Shown in pieces: positions 51,064 through 60,000 of a DNA stretch of 64,000 nt. The DNA comes from Geomonas oryzae (GTDB taxonomy: Bacteria > Desulfobacterota > Desulfuromonadia > Geobacterales > Geobacteraceae). The position numbers and the translations under genes were made by a program. Under the pieces are notes generated by a model. That model saw nothing but the letters and a program-made list of their open reading frames with translations, ran no database searches and was not told where the DNA came from. Positions within the stretch are counted from its first letter, which is position 1. Every line of letters starts with the position of its first letter. Location: the NCBI RefSeq assembly GCF_004117875.1, contig NZ_RAHW01000001.1:124001-188000 (forward strand). Direction: 5' to 3'.

Positions 51064-54000
51064 TTCTTCTCTCCTTTCGCACGGCGTTTCGCCTTTTTAC
51101 CCTTGGACGTCGCGGTCGTTTTCTTTTTGGCCGGAGCGGGTGCCGCCTCCTGCACCGGTTTCTCCTCCGGAGCGCTAGCCTTCGCCGCAGCGTCCGCCTC
51201 GGCCGGAGCGGCTTCCGCCTTTTCCGCCGGAGCCGCGGGCGCACCTTCACCCGGTTGCGCCACGGCATCGCTCACGACCTGCGCAGGTGCGGGGGCGGGC
51301 GGCGCCGCCACCGGGGTCGCTATCTCGTAGCCAAAACCGTCCAGCGAGGCGACGATGTCGGTCGCGGCCTCCGGCTTGTCGTAGCGCGCGGGGAGGAGCT
51401 TCGCGAGCCGCCCGAGACTCTTGTCGACCCAGTCGTTGTAGATGCCGACGGAGATGAGCTCCATGTTCTTTTCGTGCACCGAGATCGCCTTTTCCTCGAA
51501 GGGGAAGGCCTGCTCCTCCAGGGCCATCTCGTACTCCTGCAGCTCCTGGGGGTTCAGGTCGTCGGGGCGCTGCGAGCCGGTGAGCGACTTGCTGAACTCG
51601 CCGTAGATCTCGGCGAGATAGAAGGTGGCGGCGGCGGTGACCTCGCCCACCTCGTACTCGGGGAGCTTGCCGAAGGACTGCATGGCGACTTTCATCAGCT
51701 CCTTTTTCCGGCGCAGTTTCTCCTCGAACGGCTGCACCAGCTTGACCTCGGCAAAGCGCTCGTAATCACCCTCGGCGAGAACTAGGGCGCCCCTGCCCGC
51801 GAGGTAACGGGTGCGCGGGGTGCGCTTGTCCCCGGCGGCGGCGTCGATGGCGATGATGGTCTTCAGTTCCTCCAGGTATGCGGCGCGGTCCTCGTCCTTC
51901 ACGAAGGCGCAGATCTTGTCGCGCATCTCGAGGTTCACCTCCACCGGCTCGGGGAAGTAACCGACGTAGCGGCGGTACACGGCGAGGGCCTGCTTCTTGT
52001 TGCCGCTTTGCTGGTGCAGATCGGCAGCCAGCATGAGGGCCTCGCGCCTCACCTCGTCGTCCTTGAACTCGCGCTCCACCCGCTCGTACTCGCCGGCGGC
52101 CTCGGCCAGGCGTCCGTCCTCGCGGTAGACGAAGGCGAGCTTTCTTGTTACCTCGGGCTGCAGCTCGTGCCCCGGGAAGAGTTCCCGGAAGCCGGTGAGG
52201 ACCGCGGTCGCCTCCTTCCACGCCTTCAGCTGGATGAGGGCCACCGTCGCGTCGTACTCGGCGTTCACCCTGATCTTGGAGCCCGCGGCCATGCGGCCGA
52301 CGCGCAGGAAGTGGTCGGCGGCGGCGCGGTAGTTGCCGGTGGCGTTCGCCTCCTCCCCCTGCTTGTAGATCGAGGCCGCGAGGTTGTCGGTGAACCCTTC
52401 CCGCGCCTTGTCCTCGGCGGGGATGAGGGAGAGCACCTGCTGGTATCCCGCCTCCGCCTCCGGGTAGCGCTTCAGCTCGTAGCAGGAGTGCCCGACCACG
52501 ATCCAGGCCGATTTGAGCACCTCCTTGTCGGCGGCGGGGAAGGTCGCGATCAGCTTCCTCGCGACGGTGAGCCCCTCTTCGTACTCCTTCAGCTCGTAGA
52601 GGTCGTCGGCCGCCGCTCCAAGGACGATCGCCGCCTTCTCGTGTTCCGGGAAGACCTCGGCGAACCTGAGCGAGCTCTTCACCGCCTCGCGCTTCACCTG
52701 GTCCTTCTCCTCCGCGGTTGCCTCGCGCAGCTGCTCGCGGTAGGCGAAGACGGCGGCGTAACCGGCTGCGGAGGACTTCTCGTAGCGCGGGTAATCGTAA
52801 GCGGTCCGCTCGTACTCTTTCGCCGCCCGCGCGAAGGAGCGGTTCTCCATGAGGAGGTCGGCCATCTGGTAGTTGATGCTCGCCGACTCCGCCTCCTTAG
52901 GAAAGGAATCCAGGAAGTCGCCGTACCACTGCAGCGCCTCCTTGAAGTTCTCCTCCTTCTCCTTCGCGTGCTCCGGCGCCTGGTACAGGGCGTGGTAGTG
53001 GTGGGCGAGGTCGGTGAAGTTGGTCTTCAGGAAACCGAGCACCTCGGGACGGGAGGCGGGCTCGAAATGCTTCCAGTACTCGGACTTGAGCCCGTAGTTC
53101 CTGGCGAACTCCTTCTTCGCCTCGATGACGAGGGTCGGGAAGCCGCCGGCGATGTGGATCTCGATCACGCGCATGCTGAACTGCGGCGAGGCGCGGTGGA
53201 ACGGGTTGCGGCTCACGAAGGCGTTGTAGGACGCCGCGGCGTCGCTGTAGCGGCGCTTCTCGTAGTAGAACTCGCCCAGGTTCGAGTAGACGCGGTCCTC
53301 GTAACCGCGCTTGCCGTTCTTTTCGAAGTACTCGACGGCGGAAGCGGCGCCGTGCAGGTAGGAGAAGCTCTGGCTGATGACCCGGAAGGTGTCGTCGACC
53401 CGCTTTCTCTCCAGGTCGTCTCCGGTGGCGGCGAAGTCGTACCCGGTCGACACCTTGTGGTCCAGAAGCGCGATGAAGCGGTCGAGCCCTTCCTCGTAGA
53501 GCTCCTGCTTGTAGAAGGTCCAACCGAGCTTGTAGAGGGCGAGCTCGTAGAACGAGGTCTCGGGTCCTGCCTCGACGAGCCCCTTGTACACCCCTTCCGC
53601 CTCGATGTACTGCCGGTGCGTGAAGAAGTACTCGGCGCGGCGGAACTGCACCTCGTTCATGTAGCGCGATCCGGGGTAATCCTTGACCATGCGCTGCATG
53701 ACCGCCATCGCCTCCTCGGTCTCGCCCAGCTCCTCGTAGGCCCGCGACATCTGGTAGAGGACCTGGTCGTTACCCTGGTAATGCGGGTACTTGTCCAGGA
53801 GCTTGCGGTAAAGGGCGATCGCCTCGCGCGCCCCGGCCCGCTCCTCCCCGTCGTGTCCCTCTTTTGCCTTCAGGGTCCTCTTCTCGAAATCGGCGTCGGA
53901 CTCTCCCGGCGCGCGGCTCGGGGCAGCCGGGGCAGCAGACGACGCGACCTCGGCGCGCTCCGGCGCGGGAAGCACCGCCTCACGCCCAGCTTTGCCTGCA

Positions 54001-54263
54001 GGTGCGGCGACGTAGCCGTATTCCTTCTCGATCTTCAGGTCGGCCAGACGACGGATCGCCGCCGGGGTGAGCGCCGATTCCGGCGTCTCGTCGAGGAAGT
54101 GCTGATACCCTTCCATCGCCTTCTCGAGACCGCCTTCGATCGGCACTTCCTTGATCTCGACCTTCACGTCTTTAAGCTGCGCGATGGTCTCCCTGCCGCC
54201 GCCGGACTGGCACGCGGCGAGGAGCGCGAAAAGCGCCATGAGCAGGAATCGGGTCCGTTTCAT
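51060..54263 (-). CDS. Large TPR lipoprotein
   Basis: A 1067-residue lipoprotein precursor (LLMALFALLAAC, Cys at residue 18) consisting mostly of TPR or TPR-like helical repeats, for example ALYRKLLDKYPHYQGNDQVLYQMSRAYEELGETEEAM and QWYGDFLDSFPKEAESASINYQMADLLMENRSFARAAKEYER. The end is an Ala/Pro/Glu-rich tail closing in a Lys-rich cluster (KKKTTATSKGKKAKRRAKGEKK). Such size and layout fit a periplasmic scaffold. Starts four bases inside the upstream gene's stop. Confidence 0.88.
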   Translation of the reverse strand: MKRTRFLLMALFALLAACQSGGGRETIAQLKDVKVEIKEVPIEGGLEKAMEGYQHFLDETPESALTPAAIRRLADLKIEKEYGYVAAPAGKAGREAVLPAPERAEVASSAAPAAPSRAPGESDADFEKRTLKAKEGHDGEERAGAREAIALYRKLLDKYPHYQGNDQVLYQMSRAYEELGETEEAMAVMQRMVKDYPGSRYMNEVQFRRAEYFFTHRQYIEAEGVYKGLVEAGPETSFYELALYKLGWTFYKQELYEEGLDRFIALLDHKVSTGYDFAATGDDLERKRVDDTFRVISQSFSYLHGAASAVEYFEKNGKRGYEDRVYSNLGEFYYEKRRYSDAAASYNAFVSRNPFHRASPQFSMRVIEIHIAGGFPTLVIEAKKEFARNYGLKSEYWKHFEPASRPEVLGFLKTNFTDLAHHYHALYQAPEHAKEKEENFKEALQWYGDFLDSFPKEAESASINYQMADLLMENRSFARAAKEYERTAYDYPRYEKSSAAGYAAVFAYREQLREATAEEKDQVKREAVKSSLRFAEVFPEHEKAAIVLGAAADDLYELKEYEEGLTVARKLIATFPAADKEVLKSAWIVVGHSCYELKRYPEAEAGYQQVLSLIPAEDKAREGFTDNLAASIYKQGEEANATGNYRAAADHFLRVGRMAAGSKIRVNAEYDATVALIQLKAWKEATAVLTGFRELFPGHELQPEVTRKLAFVYREDGRLAEAAGEYERVEREFKDDEVRREALMLAADLHQQSGNKKQALAVYRRYVGYFPEPVEVNLEMRDKICAFVKDEDRAAYLEELKTIIAIDAAAGDKRTPRTRYLAGRGALVLAEGDYERFAEVKLVQPFEEKLRRKKELMKVAMQSFGKLPEYEVGEVTAAATFYLAEIYGEFSKSLTGSQRPDDLNPQELQEYEMALEEQAFPFEEKAISVHEKNMELISVGIYNDWVDKSLGRLAKLLPARYDKPEAATDIVASLDGFGYEIATPVAAPPAPAPAQVVSDAVAQPGEGAPAAPAEKAEAAPAEADAAAKASAPEEKPVQEAAPAPAKKKTTATSKGKKAKRRAKGEKK

Positions 54264-56176
54264 TCTCCCACCTTCTTCTGTGCCTGGGCCTTGTTGGCCC
54301 GGTCGTAGCTGTCCGCGATGGCGAAGCGCGCGGTGATCTGGAAACCTTCGAGGCGCGTCCGGCGCCTGGAGAGTTCATCAACCGCCATAGCCTCGAGCAC
54401 CTTTCCCTGGCGCGGCATGAGGGCCGCCACCTTTTCCCGTGCCGCCGCGATCTCGGCGCGCCGGGCGCGGATCGCCTCGTCGTACCCCTCATAGCTTTGC
54501 GTCGCCGCCTGCCTCGTGCGGACGAAGGCGTCGTATTCCTCTTTCATGCGCCGCATCTCCTCGTTCAGGCGGTCGAGGTCGTCGAAGGTGTCGGTGAGGC
54601 GCTGGTGGTAGCCGGTGGCGATGTTCCAGGCGATGACACCCTTCAGGCGGGCGATGCGCTCGGCGATTTCGCTGCCGGGAAGGGGACTGGCACCTGCGGA
54701 GCCAGTCCCCAGGGCTTTCTCCAGGCGCGCGAGTTCCTCCTTGGCGAGACGCTCCTCGGCGGTGGCCAAGTGCTCGGGGCGCGGCGAGGTCAGCATGGCG
54801 TGGAGCCTTTTGCCGATGCGGTCGCGCTGCTCGCTGCGCAGACGGATCTGGGAGTCGAGCTCCTTGAAGGAGGCGTCGATTCCGGGGAGCAGCGGCTCGT
54901 AGTAGGCGCGACGCAGCCCGATCATCTCCTCGAAGGCGTTCAGGTCTCCCTCCCAGGTGGCGAGTTTCTGCGCGAGGTCCCTGAGATCGAGGTAGTTTCT
55001 GAGCGCCTCCTGAAAGTCGTGCGAGGCCATCAGGTCCAGGAGGTAGTAGGTCTCGGGCGCCTTGGGTAGGTTGCGCAACTTCACCACCCACTCGGCATCC
55101 TGCTTCAGTTCTTCCCGCTCGAGCGCCTTCAGAAGCCTCCCCTCCTTCACCGATTCGATGGAGCCGGAAAGCTTTTCGATCTCCTTGCCGAAGGATTCAA
55201 GGGCGCTGCCGTACAGGAGCGCCGCCTTGCCGTAGGCCTTCATCTTCCCGTAAGCGAAGGGGAGCGCGAGCATCGCCTCCTGCACCGCGGGGTCGGTCAC
55301 CTCCCGTCCGGCAAGGATGCTCCAGGGAACCAGGGCGCGTTCGAAGCTCCCCTGGTTCGCGTCGGCCCAACCGGAGCCGAGGAGAGCCCGGTTCGAGAAG
55401 GGGCCGGTCAGGCGCACACGGTCGAGGGCAAGCTTCGCCTGGTCCGCCGCGTTGTCGTCCAGAAGCCGGTACCCCAAAACGAGGTTCGCCTTGTCCCTGA
55501 TGGCCATGATCTCGGCGGCGGTTCCCGGCATCTGCCCGGTGCGTTCGAGGTATGCGCGTCCGTCCTGCACTTTGCCAAGCTGCATGAGCGACACCCCCAG
55601 GTTGTAGCCGGCGAATCCTTCCACACCCTTCTCGTCCCGGATCTCCTTCAGCACGACCGAGGCCTCCTCGAGGCGGCCGAGGGCCATGAGGAGCTGCGCG
55701 CGCAGGAACTCGACGTCGACGCCGAGCGTCCCGGGGAGCTTGCCGCCGATGCGCTCCAGGGCCTTTAGGGCCTCCTGGGGCTGGTCCTTGCGGAAGTAGA
55801 GCCGCGCGAGCCGGTAAATCGCGGCGTTACGCTGCAGCTCGTCGACCTTCCCGTCGATCACCGCCTTGATGGAGCGCCCGGCGCGCAGGTGCATGCGGTA
55901 ACCGAGCTCGAAGTCGCCGACGTCGAACTCCGCCTGCCCCACGTACGGGTGGAGCGGGTCGAGCACGGGCTCGTCGAGTCGGCGGTGCTGGAAAAGCTCC
56001 GTGTCGAGCCGCGCCACCGCCTCGAACCACTCCCCCTGGTAGGCGTGGTAGAGCGCCTCACCGAAGTAGACGTCGGCAGGGGAGGAGGCTGCAGGACCGC
56101 CCCCGCCGGATCTTTCGGCGGCCGGGGCCTGCGTCGCCATCAGCAGGCAGAGCAGTATGAGAAGGGGCCTTAACAT
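54260..56176 (-). CDS. Exported TPR and coiled-coil protein
   Basis: A 638-residue exported protein with signal peptide (LRPLLILLCLLMATQAPAAE). Residues 35-330 contain TPR-like repeats (EALYHAYQGEWFEAVARLDTELF, AAIYRLARLYFRKDQPQEALKALERIGGKLPG), and residues 400-600 are long charged helices (FKELDSQIRLRSEQRDRIGKRL, LDRLNEEMRRMKEEYDAF) likely forming a coiled coil. A 29-bp inverted repeat lies inside the coding sequence (54682-54710). Start four bases after the next gene's stop. Role probably structural. Confidence 0.87.
   Translation of the reverse strand: MLRPLLILLCLLMATQAPAAERSGGGGPAASSPADVYFGEALYHAYQGEWFEAVARLDTELFQHRRLDEPVLDPLHPYVGQAEFDVGDFELGYRMHLRAGRSIKAVIDGKVDELQRNAAIYRLARLYFRKDQPQEALKALERIGGKLPGTLGVDVEFLRAQLLMALGRLEEASVVLKEIRDEKGVEGFAGYNLGVSLMQLGKVQDGRAYLERTGQMPGTAAEIMAIRDKANLVLGYRLLDDNAADQAKLALDRVRLTGPFSNRALLGSGWADANQGSFERALVPWSILAGREVTDPAVQEAMLALPFAYGKMKAYGKAALLYGSALESFGKEIEKLSGSIESVKEGRLLKALEREELKQDAEWVVKLRNLPKAPETYYLLDLMASHDFQEALRNYLDLRDLAQKLATWEGDLNAFEEMIGLRRAYYEPLLPGIDASFKELDSQIRLRSEQRDRIGKRLHAMLTSPRPEHLATAEERLAKEELARLEKALGTGSAGASPLPGSEIAERIARLKGVIAWNIATGYHQRLTDTFDDLDRLNEEMRRMKEEYDAFVRTRQAATQSYEGYDEAIRARRAEIAAAREKVAALMPRQGKVLEAMAVDELSRRRTRLEGFQITARFAIADSYDRANKAQAQKKVGE
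54682..54710. repeat. REP-like repeat inside coding sequence
   Basis: Arms GGGGACTGGC / GCCAGTCCCC around a 9-base loop. Nearly identical to the reverse complement of 10893-10922. The reading frame is kept; it encodes about GTGSAGASPL between two helices. Confidence 0.85.
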
Positions 56177-56179
56177 GGC

Positions 56180-56935
56180 TTACCAGTCCTTGACGGTGAT
56201 GCTCTTGCTGCCGGAAAGGACGACGCCGACCAGTTTCGGCCCTACCCCCTTGGCGACCTTGAAGCTCTCATCCTTCCGGAAATCGGTCCCCCCCTCGGTC
56301 TTGCCGGTGACGGTGACGTGCAGCGGGTGCTCTCCGGTCATCGCGTTGCCGACGTGGATGCGCTGCACGCCACCCTTTCTGAGCGCCTCGATCTCGTTGT
56401 AGGTGTAGAGGTGATGCGCGACCTCCTTGCCGTCGAGCTCAACGGAGACCGAGTCGAGGCGGAACTTCTCCTCCCCCGCGAGCGAAAGGAAGAGGGCGAC
56501 CTGGGTGTCGGACGGGTACAGGAGCTTCTCCTCGAGACGGCTCAACTGGGCCGCGATGGAGAGGACGTCCGCCTTGATCTCCTGGACCTGCTCGTCGAGC
56601 CCCTTCACCTGCTCCGCGGTCTGCCGGGCCGCCGCTGCCGTCTCCGGTTTGGCCGCTGCCTTCTCCGGTTTCGCCGCGGCCACCGGTTGCACCGCCGCCT
56701 CCGCTTCGCCCGGCTCCGCCGCGTCGACCACGTCGGCGGGTTCCGCCGCGTCAGCCTCCGTCGCTTGCGCGAAATGGCAGTCCGCGCCGTCGACGCATGC
56801 CGTCTCCTGTTCGCCCGCCGCCTGCTGCGAAGCCTCCGTTTCCACCTGCACCGTGACCGCTTCCACCCCGAACGCCGCGCCGGTCATCAAAAAGAGCGCG
56901 ATCCCCGCGATGACTGCCTTGAGTAATTTGCCCAT
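56180..56935 (-). CDS. Periplasmic coiled-coil protein
   Basis: A 251-residue exported protein: signal peptide KLLKAVIAGIALFLMTGAAFGVE, an Ala/Glu/Pro-rich stretch with a Cys pair (CVDGADCH), a coiled coil (QVKGLDEQVQEIKADVLSIAAQLSRLEEKLL, residues 108-138), and a C-terminal beta domain (EKFRLDSVSVELDGKEVAHH to SGSKSITVKDW). The start at 56935 follows GAGAGGTGGGGG; the ATG at 56989 is less likely. Sits between the OmpA-barrel gene and the TPR genes. Confidence 0.82.
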   Translation of the reverse strand: MGKLLKAVIAGIALFLMTGAAFGVEAVTVQVETEASQQAAGEQETACVDGADCHFAQATEADAAEPADVVDAAEPGEAEAAVQPVAAAKPEKAAAKPETAAAARQTAEQVKGLDEQVQEIKADVLSIAAQLSRLEEKLLYPSDTQVALFLSLAGEEKFRLDSVSVELDGKEVAHHLYTYNEIEALRKGGVQRIHVGNAMTGEHPLHVTVTGKTEGGTDFRKDESFKVAKGVGPKLVGVVLSGSKSITVKDW

Positions 56936-57043
56936 ACCCCCACCTCTCGTTTGTTTTAACTCTGCGAAAACAGCCCTTACCGTTGACACCGGCTTCCCCC
57001 TCCCTGTCCCTCCCCCTCCGGGAGGGGGGAAGCGGATCGCTCG

Positions 57044-60000
57044 CTAGATCATCCCCACCATGTTGACGAACACCCCCTGGCGCCGGTAGCTCAGGTCGGT
57101 CAGATCGTCGGAGAAATCGCTGAAGTTGTAGCCGGCGCCGATCTTGAAATGGTTCCCGAGGTGACGATAGACACCCAGGAGAACGCCTGTGCGGCTGTCT
57201 TTAGCATCTGGGAGGTCGAGCCACCGTCCCTCGACGAGGGCGTCCCACTTGTGCAGGAAGCGCCAATCCACCCGCGCCACCACGAGGTGCGCGCGGCTGT
57301 CGAAATACTCCGGATTCACCCGGTCCATGCTCACCTGGCCCAGCCGGTAGGCGTACTTGCCCCCCACGGTCCAGCGCGGGGTCAGGTCGTACATGGCGTC
57401 GATGGAGGCGATGTGGCTGCGCTGCATGAAGCTCGCCCCCGTCGTCGTGCCGGTGATCTGGTCCGCCGACGGCATGTTGTAGAAGTAGGTGTACTTGACG
57501 AGGGCATTCAGCCGGTCATTCGCGACCGGGCGGTAGGCGTAGCCGACCACCGCCTCGGTGTACCCACCGTCGCGCAACTCCCCCTCGGAGCTCGTGCTCT
57601 TCGAATAGTTGAACTTGCCGATCAGGCGCCAGTTCGGGGTCATCTGGTACTTCAGGTTGTTCTTGAAAAGCCAGGTGGTGCGCTTCTCGCGGGTCAGATT
57701 GGTCTGCTCGGCGTCGTCCTCGCGGTATTCCACCGCACTTGCGAGCTTCACCTTGTCGAAACCGTAGCCAGCGTTCACCCCGACCGCGGTCCTTTTCAGC
57801 TCCGCACCGGTCAGGTTGTCGGTCAGCGTCCCGAGTTCTCCCTTCGCCCCGAGGTTCAGGCGGTCCGTCGGGGTGAGCTCGACGCCGTAGGAGTGCAAAA
57901 GCCCGCTCGGGGTGTCGCCGTGGGTGTAGCGCTCCTCGCCGTAGACGCTCGTCGTGTCCGAGTAGCGGGAGCGGAACCCGGAGGCCATGGTCCCCTTTCG
58001 CGCCTGCACGCCGTTGTCGCTGCGCTCGTTCTCCAGAGCGTAGTTCATGTAGAGGGTGGTCCGGTCGCTGTAGAGGTACTCGGCGCCGAAGCGCCCGGCA
58101 CCCCCCTGGTCGCCGGCGGAGAGTTCGCCGTTCACCTTGAAGCGGTCGGTCACCCGGTAGGCGCCCCCCGCGCCGGTCCGGGCGTTGTCTTCGCGGTTGC
58201 CGGTGGTCTTGACCGACTGCTGGGTGAAGAGGTACCCCATCCATCTCGCCTTCGAATCGTAGGCGACCTTCCCGACCAAGTCGGCGCGAGTGCCGGTTTC
58301 CTGGGTGAGGGGGACGATGGCGGACTCGTCCCTTCGATGATCCGCGCGCCCCCCTACCGAGGCGGTCCAGTGTTCGTCCACCTGGTACTGGGCGTCCGCC
58401 TCGACGGCCGTGGTCTGAAGCCCCTGGTCCACGTCGCGATGATCCCCCTTGAAGGTGAGCTTCACGCGGTCGTTCACCGGGATCTCGGCACTTCCACCCA
58501 CCTGGAGCGTCTCCTTCTCCGCGACCTGGCCGGGAGCGGAGTAACCCGCCTCGAGGAGCTGGCTGTACAGGGTGATCCGCCCGCGCCAATCCTTGCCGAG
58601 GTCGGCAAGACCTACGCTCGCGTCGAGCCGGTAGGCCCCCGCGCTGACCGCCGGGTCTTCCGGCGTCTGTACCGTTCCGTATTTGAAGCCGCCGTCCTGC
58701 GAGGTCGAGGTTAAGAGCCCGGTCCCCTTGCTGTGGCCGGTCTCGAGTTTCAGCCAGGTGGCGGCGGACTTCCTAAGGGTGAGGTCCGCGCCGACGAGGC
58801 TCTCCCCGGCGTCGCCGTCGTCTCCCTTGCTCCCGGTGACGCCGAGCTTTACGTAGTCGCCGAACCAGTAGTGGGCGTGCCCGCCGAAGGTGACGGAGTC
58901 TAGTTCCGCCACCCCGGGGGTGTACTCGTAGCGGGCGACCAGGTAGACGGGGTTACCCCCGATGGTGTCGCTGTGCACGAGGAGGTTGTCCGAGGCGGTC
59001 GACTCGAGGGGCTCACGGAGCACCAGGCGCCCCTGCAGGTAGTCGACGTCGTAATCCTGCACCGCGGTCAAATCCTTCGCGGCGAGCACGATGCCGCTGT
59101 CCTTGTCCCTCACCTCGACGCGCACCCGCTCGGACCCCTGCAGGATGTCCTGGCGGCGCAGGTAGTAGAGCGAGCCGCCGGTGCCGCGGAATTCGTCGCG
59201 TCCCGCCATGGTCCCGGGCTCGGCGGCGAAGCCGTCCACGACGAAGCGCTTCTCGCCGAAGCCGGTCACGCCGGGGAGCTGGTAATGGAGGTTTCCGCCG
59301 TAGAGGCCGCGGTCCACGTGGGCGAGATCGTTGTCGGTGTAGCCGACCCTGAAGTTCCCCCACAGGCCGTAGTTCCGGTCCTTGGCGAGCTTCGCGTAGA
59401 ACTTGCCGCTGGTCGGCGCATCCTCGGTCACCGTGCCGTCGTCGCCGTAGGTCGGGAAGTGGTAGTCCTGGTCCATGCGGCGGAAAAGCGCCTCGGGAGA
59501 CTTCTCCAGGAAGTTGGAGAAGATCTCGTTAAGCGGTCCCTCGCGGGTGTCGGCGCTGGCGGTGAGCCCCCAGCCGTCGCCGAAGCTCCCTTTGGTGTAA
59601 AAGGCGAGGCGCCCCTCGGCGTCGAGGGTGCGGCCGTACTGCGGCCTGTCCGGCGCGAGGAGTTCGGCGGGGCCGCTCGTCTTGTTGGCGGATAGGGTGA
59701 GATCGGCGATCCCCACGGTGAACCAGTCGTTTCTCTTCATGGCGAGGTCGCGCAGGTAGAGCTGGCCGTTCCCCGCCTGGTCGAGCACCGCCACCTCGAC
59801 GGTGTGCGTCCCCTTGGGAAGGATCTCCTCGGCGATGAAGCGCCCCTTGCCGTCCACCGGGGCCGGGTAGCCGGCGAGCCATACCCGGTGCCCTTGGGGA
59901 ACCGCGCTGCCGTGGGCCTGGACGCTGCCGCCTGCAACCGGGATGTTCTTAGCCGCGAGGCGGCTTCCCCCGTAACCCGCCAAAAGCTCGCGCTCCGGGT

